Shown here piece after piece: positions 35,623-44,908 of a DNA stretch of 64,000 nucleotides; position 1 is the stretch's first letter, and the number at the start of each line of letters is the position of its first letter. A program made the position numbers and the translations under genes. The notes below the pieces were generated by a model that saw nothing but the letters and a program-made list of their open reading frames with translations, was not told the origin of the DNA and ran no database searches. Where the stretch lies: positions 62,001 through 126,000 of the forward strand of contig VXSC01000044.1 in assembly GCA_009838195.1 (NCBI GenBank), in the 5' to 3' direction. The DNA is from Rhodothermaceae bacterium (GTDB lineage Bacteria > Bacteroidota > Rhodothermia > Rhodothermales > Bin80).

Positions 35623-38014
35623 GTGGGGTTTATGCCTACTGGTACTGGTTGGAGGGCTCTCATCAGCAGTTGCCTCCGCTCAATCTGATTCCGACACACC
35701 TCATATTGCAGAGGTGTTCTTTGTCGGAGATACTGACTTCTCTGACGAAGTCCTTCAAAGTCGTATCCGTACGGCCGTCAACCGGGAATTTCTCGGGCTT
35801 CGTGGTGCACACTGGTGGCTCTGGCTTTACCGAATTGGAGAAGCCGGCAGACTAGGCTCGCGGTTGAGTAGGGCCCTCATGAACCTGGGAGAACCACCTG
35901 CCATCATAGATGAAGCTGTGCTTGCTACGGACTTGGAACAGCTTCGTGTGTTCTTTGAACGGGAAGGCTATCTCCAAACCGATATAAGCTATCAGATTGA
36001 GATTGATGGCAACCATGCTTACATCACGTTCAATATTGTTCAGGGACCTGCCACACTGATCAGCCGAGTATCCTATACTGGGCTGGACAGCCTGGATCTT
36101 CCACAACGACAACAACTTGCACAAACCTCCCTTTTTCCCCCACTACCCAATCAACCACTCCTGGATTATAAACCCGTACCACAGCGGTTCCGGGAGAGTC
36201 AATTGCTTGAAGAGAGAAGTAGGCTTCTGACACTGCTGCGAAATATGGGGTTTGCAGCCGTTACACGGGATTCAATTCGTGCCATTGTTACGCCCGTTAC
36301 CATGGATTCCTTCAATGTCGAACTGCGGATCCATACCGGCAGACGCTTCCGTTACGGTACGATACAGTTTGAGGTCGAAGGCCCCGAACCTGATGTACCC
36401 GTACGAATGGATACCCTCTTTGCCAACAGAGATACATCCAGATTCGTGATTTCCAAAATTCAGGGAGACCGCCGCATCAAGAGTGCTCTTTTGCTCAAAG
36501 CACTGGATATACGACCCGATGCCTGGTACAACCAATCGGAAATCCTGACGACCAAACGACACCTGGAAGCTACGGGAGTGTTCACGTTTACCGACATTGT
36601 TTCTCAGGCCCCCATTGATCAGGTACTCCCCCACCAGATCACCGTTCGAACTCGACCACGCCATGAATTTTTGTTTTCGACCTTTATTCGACAGAGTAAT
36701 GATGCCTTGGGTGGTGTTGAGAATGAATTAGGTGGTGGACTGGGCCTCACGTATAAAAATGCCAATATGTTTGGCGGTGGAGAGGTGCTCAGCCTAAGCA
36801 CGACGGGCTCCGTTGCAGCAGATATAGATACGACCTTCCTTTCATCGACGCTGGCAGAATTTTCAGCGACCGTAAGCCTCCCCTACCTGATTGCCCCGTT
36901 CCACCACTTGGATCTAGACCTGTTTCAGACCCGAACCCGGTTTACGTTCAGCTATCTTACTGCTCGCCGCGAAGATTTAAGTCTGATTATACGTGGGCGC
37001 GTCGCAACACGCATCCGGTTCGAGCTACGACATAGCCCAAACATCACATCATTCGTTGATCTGATGGATCTGAGCCTGAGCCAGCCGGATACGTTGCGCG
37101 GCTTTGAATCCAGATTCCTCAACCAGGTATTAGGCACTGAGGGAAGGACTCAAATCATTGACCCTGTCCAACGTGCTCAAATCCTGGAAGACTATACTCA
37201 ACCTCAAATCAACAACGCAATCCGTTACACGTTTCGATCTGAACAGGTTAACCTACTTCGCAGGGATGAGGGATATAGCTATGAGGCCAGTGCTGAACTG
37301 GGAGGAATGCTTCCCTATTTCCTAGATCGCTACGTATTCACTCCAGGCACGCTGGAGCAGAGCTTACGTCTTTTCTCTTTTGCAGGCAGTAATTCCGAAG
37401 CCTACTATCGTCAGTATGTGCGATTCACAAGCAGCTTTCGACGATACTATCGCCTGAGTAGTCGTACGGTTCTGGCTACAAAATTCTTTGGTGGCTGGGT
37501 CCACCCCATCGGTAAAGCCACCGTTGTACCATTTACGCACCGCTTCTACAGCGGTGGCGCATCAAGCGTACGTGGATGGGGACTCCGTCAGTTAGGACCA
37601 GGAGCGGCTAGCTTCAGCCAGTTGTCCAATAATGAACGGGAAACGAATCTCCTGGGAGGGGACATCAAACTGGAGGCTAGTTTGGAGTTACGCCAGACCG
37701 TAGTCCAGGATCGCCTGGGAGCGGACTGGATCCTGGCCACCTTCACGGATGCAGGCAATGTATGGTTCGGTCCACGTAATCCCGGATTCAGTGAGACCGC
37801 CCCGGGACAACCGACAGGGCGTCTTGTTTTCCAAAACCTACTGCAGGAAACGGGCATGGGTTGGGGAGTCGGGGTCCGGGTTTCATGGGCGTATCTGGTT
37901 GCTCGTCTGGATATGGCAGTCCAGGTCCACGATCCCAAACGCCCAGACGCAGGATTATTCCCCTCAGGTCTGAATAATTGGGTAGGCTATTTTCGCCTTG
38001 GTCATGCCTTCTGA
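35564..38014 (+). CDS. BamA/TamA-like outer-membrane protein (Omp85 superfamily)
   Basis: An 816-residue outer-membrane protein. After a leader (cleavage near VASAQ, residue 40) come POTRA-like repeats (HIAEVFFVGDTDFSDEVLQS, DLEQLRVFFEREGYLQTDIS, LLTLLRNMGFAAVTRDS). From about residue 360 there is a C-terminal beta-barrel with the Omp85 features FYSGGASSVRGWG (VRGY/F motif in loop L6) and a terminal Phe. It likely inserts or exports outer-membrane or surface proteins. The only in-frame ATG before the leader is at 35564, inside the DUF2795 gene; it gives a long basic n-region (TRRPTTISTSRTSRW). The 11-bp overlap with the next gene suggests one transcript. Confidence 0.88.
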   Translation: MKYGLITRRPTTISTSRTSRWGLCLLVLVGGLSSAVASAQSDSDTPHIAEVFFVGDTDFSDEVLQSRIRTAVNREFLGLRGAHWWLWLYRIGEAGRLGSRLSRALMNLGEPPAIIDEAVLATDLEQLRVFFEREGYLQTDISYQIEIDGNHAYITFNIVQGPATLISRVSYTGLDSLDLPQRQQLAQTSLFPPLPNQPLLDYKPVPQRFRESQLLEERSRLLTLLRNMGFAAVTRDSIRAIVTPVTMDSFNVELRIHTGRRFRYGTIQFEVEGPEPDVPVRMDTLFANRDTSRFVISKIQGDRRIKSALLLKALDIRPDAWYNQSEILTTKRHLEATGVFTFTDIVSQAPIDQVLPHQITVRTRPRHEFLFSTFIRQSNDALGGVENELGGGLGLTYKNANMFGGGEVLSLSTTGSVAADIDTTFLSSTLAEFSATVSLPYLIAPFHHLDLDLFQTRTRFTFSYLTARREDLSLIIRGRVATRIRFELRHSPNITSFVDLMDLSLSQPDTLRGFESRFLNQVLGTEGRTQIIDPVQRAQILEDYTQPQINNAIRYTFRSEQVNLLRRDEGYSYEASAELGGMLPYFLDRYVFTPGTLEQSLRLFSFAGSNSEAYYRQYVRFTSSFRRYYRLSSRTVLATKFFGGWVHPIGKATVVPFTHRFYSGGASSVRGWGLRQLGPGAASFSQLSNNERETNLLGGDIKLEASLELRQTVVQDRLGADWILATFTDAGNVWFGPRNPGFSETAPGQPTGRLVFQNLLQETGMGWGVGVRVSWAYLVARLDMAVQVHDPKRPDAGLFPSGLNNWVGYFRLGHAF

Positions 38015-39455
38015 TCCATCCATAGACGCAGATACACCGTCGAAGCCTCCACTGCGACGTGGGGATGTTGTGGAATTGGTGATGGAGAAAATGGCAGACC
38101 GGGGAAAGTGCCTCGCATATCATAACGGTCAGGTGGTGTTTGTCCCTCATACCCTAGCAGGTGAGCGTGTGCAGGCCAAAGTGGTAAAACGGCGCAGGAA
38201 GTTTGCGGAGGCGCAGCTTCTGGCCGTGCTGCATCCTTCTCCAAACCGGGTCCAACCACGTTGTGAATATTTCGGAAGCTGCGGCGGTTGCACCCTCCAA
38301 ACTACCTCCTACACACAGCAGCTTGAGGATAAATATCAACTGGTGCGCGAGACAATGACACGCATCGCTGACCTACCAAATCTGGAGATTCACAAGCCAC
38401 TGGAATCGGCTGCAATCTTTGGTTACCGAAATAAGATGGAGTTCTCCTTCTCCCCCTACCGCTGGCTCACCAGAGAGGAGATTGATTCTGGAGAAGTATT
38501 TGATACCTCATTTGCACTCGGTCTGCATCCACCAAACGTATTCGCCAAAATCCTGGACATTCACCGATGTCATCTTCAAGGTGAACGTAGTACGGCAGTG
38601 GTCAACGGGATCCGAGTCCTTGCAAAGCAACATCATTGGAGTCCCTGGAACTGGCGGAACAAAGAGGGATTTTTACGACACCTTGTCATTCGCCAGTCTG
38701 TACATATGCCGGATTTTATGGTGAATTTAATTACATCTGAGTACGATGCGGAATGCATGTCCTGCCTTGAAGCCTACCTCAAAGAGGAGCATCCGTATGT
38801 GACCACACTGGTAAATACCATCAATTCAACACCTGCTCAGACCGCCTTTGGAGAACGAACCGAGACCATCTACGGCCCTGGGATTCTTCGAGAACGTATT
38901 GGTGACCTTACCTTTGAGATTGCGCCCGGCGCATTCTTTCAGACCAACACTCTTCAGGCAGAACAATTGGTGAACGTCGTACGCGACCTCGCTGGAGTGA
39001 CTAAAAACGAACATGTATACGACCTGTACTGTGGCACTGGAACGATCGCATTATCCCTCGCTAAACATGCCGCACATGTGACCGGTATTGAACTGATCGA
39101 AGATGCCATCCTGAACGCAAGAAGCAATGCAGCTCTGAACGGAATCAAGAACACCACCTTCATCAGTGGGGACATGCTGCGGCTCTTAAATCCAGAGCTC
39201 ATTACTGAGCATGGGAATCCTGATGTCGTCGTGCTTGATCCTCCACGAGCAGGTATGCATCCAAAGGTGGCCGTGCAGGTATCTAGGCTAAACGCTCGCA
39301 GGATTGTGTACGTGAGTTGTAATATTCAATCCCAAGCCCGTGATCTACTGATCTTATCGAAGTCGTACGATGCCATTGTTGCGCAACCTGTTGACTTATT
39401 TCCCCAAACCCATCATCTTGAGAACATCGTCCTACTTGAGAAAAAAGTATTGTGA
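38004..39455 (+). CDS. rlmD: RlmD/TrmA-family RNA (uracil-5-)-methyltransferase
   Basis: SAM-dependent m5U methyltransferase for structured RNA, 483 residues. A TRAM domain (residues about 17-75: GDVVELVMEKMADRGKCLAY) precedes a [4Fe-4S] cluster motif C-E-Y-F-G-S-C-G-G-C. The catalytic Rossmann domain has DLYCGTGTIALSLA, VVLDPPRAGMH and the nucleophile Cys in YVSCNIQSQARDL. RlmD (23S rRNA U1939) is the usual cluster-bearing member; RlmCD cannot be excluded. The ATG at 38004 overlaps the BamA-like stop by 11 bp; a TTG lies two codons earlier. The stop overlaps the next ATG as TGATG. Confidence 0.9.
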   Translation: MPSDPSIDADTPSKPPLRRGDVVELVMEKMADRGKCLAYHNGQVVFVPHTLAGERVQAKVVKRRRKFAEAQLLAVLHPSPNRVQPRCEYFGSCGGCTLQTTSYTQQLEDKYQLVRETMTRIADLPNLEIHKPLESAAIFGYRNKMEFSFSPYRWLTREEIDSGEVFDTSFALGLHPPNVFAKILDIHRCHLQGERSTAVVNGIRVLAKQHHWSPWNWRNKEGFLRHLVIRQSVHMPDFMVNLITSEYDAECMSCLEAYLKEEHPYVTTLVNTINSTPAQTAFGERTETIYGPGILRERIGDLTFEIAPGAFFQTNTLQAEQLVNVVRDLAGVTKNEHVYDLYCGTGTIALSLAKHAAHVTGIELIEDAILNARSNAALNGIKNTTFISGDMLRLLNPELITEHGNPDVVVLDPPRAGMHPKVAVQVSRLNARRIVYVSCNIQSQARDLLILSKSYDAIVAQPVDLFPQTHHLENIVLLEKKVL

Positions 39456-40420
39456 TGGGTAAGACTGCATTTGTGACGGGAGGAACTGGCTTCGTCGGCA
39501 GCCACCTGGTTGAGGCATTACTCCAGCGAGGTTACTCAGAAATTCGCTGTCTAGTCCGTTCTGAACCGAAATGGCTGACAGGGCTTGATGTCGTGCATAT
39601 ACGCGGCAGCCTCAACGATTCCACGCTGGTTGAACAAGCTCTGCAAGGGGTAGATTTTGTCTACCATTTAGGTGCAATGACACGCGCACGGACATGGGAA
39701 ATGCTGTATGAGGCCAACGTAACCTCTACGATAAACTTGATGACGGCGGCCGCTTCTGCAAAAATTCCCAAAGTATGTATTGCCAGCAGTCTGGCGGTCG
39801 TTGGTGATACCGGGGAGGTACTCGCCGATGAATCCACACCCTGCGAACCCGTTTCCATGTACGGGAGAAGTAAACTCGCCATGGAACATGCATTGGCAGA
39901 CATGGATCTGCCCATAGTCATTATCCGCCCTCCCGTTGTATATGGACCAAGGGATCGAGATCTACTGACTTTTTTTACTGCCATAAATCGTGGACTCTGT
40001 GTTGTACCCCGGCGCGACCCTGGACTGTCACTCGTGTATGTACGAGACTTGGTCCGGGGTATCATTGGGGCAGCTGAATCTCCGCGGACTACTGGCGAAA
40101 CCTACTATGTAGGAAGTCGTCGAATTATATCCTGGGGGAAACTGAAAAAATCGTCTGAGTCTGCGTTGGAGAAAAAATCACGGATGATCCAGATCCCACG
40201 CTCGCTCATCATGCCACTGGGAACCCTCAGTGAATTTGCCGGAAAGCTGTCCCGAACCTACCCGGCACTGAACCGCGAGAAGGCGCGGGAAATCCTTCAT
40301 GCGACAAAACAATGTTCATCCAAAAAGGCCAGTGAACATTTTGGGTATACTTCTCAGGTCTCATTGAACGATGGCATAAAAGAAACCATTTCGTGGTACC
40401 GGATGCAGGGGTGGATTTAA
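39455..40420 (+). CDS. NAD(P)-dependent extended short-chain dehydrogenase/epimerase
   Basis: A 321-residue extended SDR. The nucleotide site is FVTGGTGFVGSHLVEALL, the catalytic Tyr/Lys pair is YGRSKLAME, and IIRPPVVYGPRDRDLL is the typical substrate-loop start. The closest-looking groups are dihydroflavonol reductase-like and 3beta-hydroxysteroid dehydrogenase-like SDRs; nothing in the sequence fixes the substrate. The ATG at 39455 overlaps the rlmD stop (TGATG), with a GTG one codon upstream as alternative. A steroid role would be tempting given the 23-27 kb block, but the 12-kb distance gives it no support. Confidence 0.88.
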   Translation: MGKTAFVTGGTGFVGSHLVEALLQRGYSEIRCLVRSEPKWLTGLDVVHIRGSLNDSTLVEQALQGVDFVYHLGAMTRARTWEMLYEANVTSTINLMTAAASAKIPKVCIASSLAVVGDTGEVLADESTPCEPVSMYGRSKLAMEHALADMDLPIVIIRPPVVYGPRDRDLLTFFTAINRGLCVVPRRDPGLSLVYVRDLVRGIIGAAESPRTTGETYYVGSRRIISWGKLKKSSESALEKKSRMIQIPRSLIMPLGTLSEFAGKLSRTYPALNREKAREILHATKQCSSKKASEHFGYTSQVSLNDGIKETISWYRMQGWI

Positions 40421-40816
40421 GCCAGCCTTCCAAGGGTAGTCTGCAGACCATATGCAAGATCAACGGCATTGCGGTCAATTTACAGGGCTCAAATCTATGA
40501 GGCCACCCCTCGCAAGGATATGTCCTATTTTTCTTTAGGAGTACCTACCCATGCCTCAAAATACTGTATCCTGCTCAAGCTTAATCTCGCAGAGACCCAC
40601 GGAGCACAGCGACAAATAATTTGACCATCGCCCCCAGTTCTGCAACTCACACATCGATTCACTGTACACAGGTTATTGTTCTGCCTCGAACGTCTGCACT
40701 CATTGCGGCGTTTGAGTTTTGTATATTCTTAGTTCAGTCGGGAACTTCATTCGCCCACATGAACGGACCGTTTCTGCTGAACCATACAGTTTAAATCCAC
40801 CTGACCTGGAAAGAAA
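40421..40816. other. Intergenic region with promoter-like element before kgd
   Basis: 396 bp between the SDR gene and kgd. It holds the 13-mer TTTTGTATATTCT (40717-40729), shared with the region before the RND adaptor. It also has a possible 22-codon frame at 40551 (MPQNTVSCSSLISQRPTEHS...) preceded by AGGAG at a good distance; that small frame is unsupported otherwise. No strong RNA structure was seen. Confidence 0.4.
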
Positions 40817-43800
40817 GTGAGCTTGCTTGGATTCAATACGGGTTACGTTGAAGAGCTCTATAAACGCTTCCTGGATGACCCATCCAGCGTCAGCGAAAGT
40901 TGGCGGGAGTTCTTTACTGACTATGATCCCGGAGAGACTGCTCCGCTACCGGTCGCACAGAAAGAAGTGCCCAAAAAGCAAGAGGAGATAAAGAAGGATC
41001 CCCCACATCCCTCGGGAGATGGGTTGCCTGCTGATGCAGAGGTTGCCCTCATCCGCGGGCCTGGCGCGGCGATTGTGGACAACATGGAAGCCAGCCTCCG
41101 CATTCCTACGGCAACTTCTGTTCGCACATTCCCCGTTAAACTGCTCGCCGAAAATCGTACGCTTCTCAATCAGTACCAACGTGGTATCGATGGATTCAAG
41201 GTTTCCTTCACGCATATCATCGCCTATGCAATCGTACAGGCCCTGAAGGTCTTCCCAACCATGTTCAGTACATTCGTCAGGGAAGGAAGCAAACCGAAGC
41301 ACGTACGTCCATCTCAGGTAAACTTTGGCCTCGCAATTGACATTGAGCGCAGGGGCCGTCGTTCCCTGCTCGTGCCGAATATTAAGGGGGCAGACCAGAT
41401 GAATTTTGCGCAGTTTCTCGGCGCTTACAATGAACTCATCCGACGCTCCCGGGGCAACGCGCTGACAGTTGAGGATTTTCATGGGACGAACGTCACGCTG
41501 ACCAATCCGGGAATGATTGGGACCAGCCTCAGTGTGCCGCGCCTAATGCCACATCAGGGGGTCATCGTCGGTATTGGTTCCATTGGTTATCCACCAGAAT
41601 ATCAGGCAATTAGTGCTGCTTCCGCCAGTAAGGTTGGGCTGGCCCCGGTGATGACCGTCACCAGTACCTATGATCACCGTGTCATTCAGGGTGCGGAAAG
41701 CGGTGCTTTCCTGGCTCACATTGCGGATCTGTTACAGGGTAACGACAACTTCTATTCAGATCTTTTTGAAGATCTTCATGTGCCCTACCCTCCATTTGTT
41801 CTCAGTCCTGACTCGACTCCCCGATTAGGGAGCTCCCAGAAGACAGGCAAGGAGATGAACCTTGTCGAAAAACAGGCCCAGGTCATGATTATGATCCGGG
41901 TATTTCGCGTCTTGGGACACCTACAGGCAGACACGAACCCACTTCAGAATAATTGGAAATATCATTCCGAACTGGATCCTGCCAAGTACGGCCTGACGGT
42001 GTGGGATCTGGATCGTGAATTCGTCACAGGAGGGCTTGGTGGAAAGGATGTTCTCCCCCTGAGAGATATCCTAAACACTCTTCGGGAGACCTATACACGC
42101 CGCATCGGTGTTGCGTATATGCACCTCTCGAGTCCAATCGAAAAACACTGGCTTCAGGAGAAGATTGAGACTTTGCGCGATTCTGAAGAACTGACACTAG
42201 ATGATCAGCGGCGAATTCTACTTAAGTTGAACAAGGCAGAGGCATTCGAACGCTTCCTGCATACCCGCTTCATTGGACACAAGCGCTTTTCTCTTGAGGG
42301 TGGGGAAAGTATCGTCCCCATGTTGGATCTGATTGTGAATGACGCTGCAGAGCAAGGTGTGCACGAAGTCATAATTGGCATGACCCACAGAGGTCGGCTC
42401 AATATTCTGGCCAACATCATCGGAAAATCCTACGAGAACATCTTTTCGGAGTTTGAAGGCAACATCAACCCCGATACGATCTATGGATCCGGGGATGTAA
42501 AGTACCACCTAGGCAGTAAAGGAACGTACGAGACAGAGAGTGGGGCAAAAGTTGAACTGACATTGGCCTCCAATCCCAGTCATTTGGAATCTATAACCCC
42601 AATCGTGCAGGGAATGGTGCGGGCAAAACAGGACTGTATCAGAGACGCTGGCAACACTGATTTGTCCGATGGCCAGGTTACGGATATGATCATTCCTGTG
42701 CTGATTCACGGAGATGCTGCATTTGCTGGCCAGGGGGTTGTTGCGGAAACCCTGAACTGTAGCCAACTCAGAGGCTATCATACTGGCGGCACCATCCATC
42801 TTGTCATCAACAACCAGATCGGCTTTACGACAGGACCTAGTGAGGCGCGCAGTTCCACCTATGCAACGGATGTGGCCCGAATGATTGAAGCACCGATTTT
42901 CCATGTGAATGGGGATGACCCCGAGGCGTGCGTACGCGTGGCTCGTCTTGCCTTGGACTACCGGCAGGTATTCAACAAAGATATCGTTGTTGACATGCTC
43001 TGCTATCGACAGCATGGCCACAATGAAGGGGATGAGCCGACCTACACCAATCCAGTCCTGTACCAGCAGATTCAAAAGAAGCGGTCTCCACGCAAGCTCT
43101 ACACCGAGTCGCTTCTGAACCGGGGGGCAATGAAGCCGGATGAAGCAGAAAAAATGCTGGATGATTTCCGGGCATTGCTACAGGACGCATTTGAACGGAC
43201 CTCTGACCTTAAGGAGAAAGATCCGGCCGCGATACTTGAGCACTTCCATAATCGCAGCTACGAATCCCCACCTCCCGTAGACACCCGTGCTTCTGAGGAT
43301 CAACTTGAAAACATACTCCATGCGCTGCTGCAAATCCCGGATGGATTTAATGCTCATCCTAAGTTGATGCGGCAGTTTGAACGCCGGAACGAAAAACTAC
43401 GGAAGTCAGGACAGCTCGACTGGGCATTTGCTGAGGCACTGGCATTTGGCACCCTCCTTCAGGAAGGAACGACTGTTCGCCTGAGTGGTCAGGATTCCAG
43501 GCGTGCAACTTTCTCGCAGCGCCATGCCGTGATTTACGATCAAATCACGAACGCAGAATACATTCCCTTGAATCATATCACTGAAGAACAAGCGAGGCTG
43601 CATATCTACGACAGTCTACTATCCGAATATGCGGTAGCCGCATTCGAATACGGATATTCCGTCCAGAACCAGGACGCCCTAGTAATCTGGGAGGCACAAT
43701 TCGGGGACTTCGCCAATGGTGCACAAATCGTCTTTGACCAATTTCTATCCGCCGCCGAAGAAAAATGGGGCCAGACTTGTAGCTTGGTCGCGCTGCTTCC

Positions 43801-44461
43801 ACACGGATACGAAGGACAGGGCCCCGAACATTCATCTGCGCGCCTGGAGCGCTTCCTCCAGCTTTGTGCTGAAGGAAATATGATCGTCTGCAACTTGAGT
43901 ACACCTGCAAACTATTTTCATGCGCTGAGGCAGCAGGTTTTACGGGAGGTAAAAAAGCCGCTCGTGCTCATGACTCCCAAGAGCCTCCTACGCCATCCAA
44001 AGACCGTTTCTTCGCCAAAAGAGTTGACGGAAGGAGAATTCCTGCCTGTCATTGGTGCCGACAAAGATCCCGCCAAAGTTAAACGAATTGTGGTCTGCAG
44101 TGGTAAGATTTATTACGACTTATTATCTGAACTTGATAAGCATCCAGACGAGCAGGATCGTATCGCGCTGATCCGGCTTGAGCAATATTACCCGTGGCCC
44201 CACGATGCCCTCTACAAGGAGCTGGAACGATACAATACCGATGTAGAGATCTGCTGGGCTCAGGAAGAACCAGCAAACATGGGAGCTTGGACTTATGCTC
44301 GTCCACTACTGAAAAGTACACTCCGCTCCGCAAAATTTGGGCATGATCCCCGCGTTCAGTACGCAGGTCGTCACCCGAGTGCCAGCCCGGCCACAGGCAG
44401 CTCAATGGTTCATCAACTCGAGCAGGATGAAGTTATTGCGAGCGCCCTACTACTCTCTTAG
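40817..44461 (+). CDS. kgd: Multifunctional 2-oxoglutarate metabolism enzyme (fused E2-like and E1)
   Basis: A 1214-residue protein with the Kgd/SucA fusion architecture known from actinobacteria and also found in Rhodothermia-like bacteria. An N-terminal E1-type segment (GYVEELYKRFLDDPSSVSESW) is followed by an acidic/basic linker, then an E2 acyltransferase catalytic domain without lipoyl domain (about residues 90-340, ending in YDHRVIQGAESGAFL with the catalytic His). The full thiamine-diphosphate E1 (HRGRLNILANIIGKSYENIF; GDAAFAGQGVVAETLN for the cofactor; transketolase-like C-terminal half) follows. It decarboxylates 2-oxoglutarate in the TCA cycle and can pass succinyl groups on. The start is GTG at 40817 with GGAAAG just upstream; no better ATG exists. 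Confidence 0.95.
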   Translation: MSLLGFNTGYVEELYKRFLDDPSSVSESWREFFTDYDPGETAPLPVAQKEVPKKQEEIKKDPPHPSGDGLPADAEVALIRGPGAAIVDNMEASLRIPTATSVRTFPVKLLAENRTLLNQYQRGIDGFKVSFTHIIAYAIVQALKVFPTMFSTFVREGSKPKHVRPSQVNFGLAIDIERRGRRSLLVPNIKGADQMNFAQFLGAYNELIRRSRGNALTVEDFHGTNVTLTNPGMIGTSLSVPRLMPHQGVIVGIGSIGYPPEYQAISAASASKVGLAPVMTVTSTYDHRVIQGAESGAFLAHIADLLQGNDNFYSDLFEDLHVPYPPFVLSPDSTPRLGSSQKTGKEMNLVEKQAQVMIMIRVFRVLGHLQADTNPLQNNWKYHSELDPAKYGLTVWDLDREFVTGGLGGKDVLPLRDILNTLRETYTRRIGVAYMHLSSPIEKHWLQEKIETLRDSEELTLDDQRRILLKLNKAEAFERFLHTRFIGHKRFSLEGGESIVPMLDLIVNDAAEQGVHEVIIGMTHRGRLNILANIIGKSYENIFSEFEGNINPDTIYGSGDVKYHLGSKGTYETESGAKVELTLASNPSHLESITPIVQGMVRAKQDCIRDAGNTDLSDGQVTDMIIPVLIHGDAAFAGQGVVAETLNCSQLRGYHTGGTIHLVINNQIGFTTGPSEARSSTYATDVARMIEAPIFHVNGDDPEACVRVARLALDYRQVFNKDIVVDMLCYRQHGHNEGDEPTYTNPVLYQQIQKKRSPRKLYTESLLNRGAMKPDEAEKMLDDFRALLQDAFERTSDLKEKDPAAILEHFHNRSYESPPPVDTRASEDQLENILHALLQIPDGFNAHPKLMRQFERRNEKLRKSGQLDWAFAEALAFGTLLQEGTTVRLSGQDSRRATFSQRHAVIYDQITNAEYIPLNHITEEQARLHIYDSLLSEYAVAAFEYGYSVQNQDALVIWEAQFGDFANGAQIVFDQFLSAAEEKWGQTCSLVALLPHGYEGQGPEHSSARLERFLQLCAEGNMIVCNLSTPANYFHALRQQVLREVKKPLVLMTPKSLLRHPKTVSSPKELTEGEFLPVIGADKDPAKVKRIVVCSGKIYYDLLSELDKHPDEQDRIALIRLEQYYPWPHDALYKELERYNTDVEICWAQEEPANMGAWTYARPLLKSTLRSAKFGHDPRVQYAGRHPSASPATGSSMVHQLEQDEVIASALLLS

Positions 44462-44470
44462 ATAGGTGGT

Positions 44471-44488
44471 ATCCTTTCGGAGGATTTT
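44471..44488 (+). terminator. Weak terminator-like hairpin after kgd
   Basis: ATCCT-TTCGG-AGGAT (44471-44485) is followed by TTT, ten bases after the kgd stop and before the convergent rpsU end. The stem is only 5 bp, so termination activity is uncertain. Confidence 0.3.
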
Positions 44489-44551
44489 GCCAACTTTGAC
44501 TTAGCTTGACCTCAAGTCAATATTTTCGGTCTTGCCCAAGAGTCGCAACAA

Positions 44552-44758
44552 CTAATACCGCCGGTTATGCATTCGTGCATTGCGGGCGGCTTTCTCTTTC
44601 GCTATCCTTCGATCTTCCGATGGCTTTGTGAAAGCCATGTTCTGTCGATATTGACGTAATACCCGGCTACGATTTACGGCGCGTTTGAATCGCCTGAGTG
44701 CCCGGTCAATATTTTCTTTTTCTTTGACTTTTACGCCAATGCCAATGTGAAATGCCAA
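44552..44758 (-). CDS. rpsU: 30S ribosomal protein S21
   Basis: Small-subunit ribosomal protein bS21, 68 residues from a TTG at 44758. The core VKVKEKENIDRALRRFKRAVN and the KPSEDRRIAKEKAARNARMH tail match the family. The only ATG in frame (44803) would add 15 residues (MVLLFPTTTLNQGSQ) not found in S21 proteins, whereas the TTG has AAGGT seven bases upstream as a ribosome site. In Bacteroidota-type ribosomes bS21 helps hide the anti-Shine-Dalgarno region of 16S rRNA, which fits the scarcity of such sites in this window. Confidence 0.85.
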   Translation of the reverse strand: MAFHIGIGVKVKEKENIDRALRRFKRAVNRSRVLRQYRQNMAFTKPSEDRRIAKEKAARNARMHNRRY

Positions 44759-44908
44759 CTGACTACCTTGATTTAATGTTGTTGTGGGAAAAAGTAAGAC
44801 CACCTTCTACAACACTACCCAGTGTGTGTTCCTGAAATCCAACATTTTGTGTGTTAACTGGTCAAAATTCGCGCAAACAGGGATTTATCCTTCCCTTCTC
44901 GTGACATG

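Noticed and set aside
39455-40420. 3beta-hydroxysteroid dehydrogenase belonging to the sterol block
   Set aside because: The SDR fold fits but substrate cannot be read, and the gene is co-transcribed with rlmD 12 kb away from the cluster.
40551-40619. 22-codon small gene before kgd
   Set aside because: A ribosome-site-like AGGAG precedes it, but length and composition give no further support; mentioned only in the intergenic entry.
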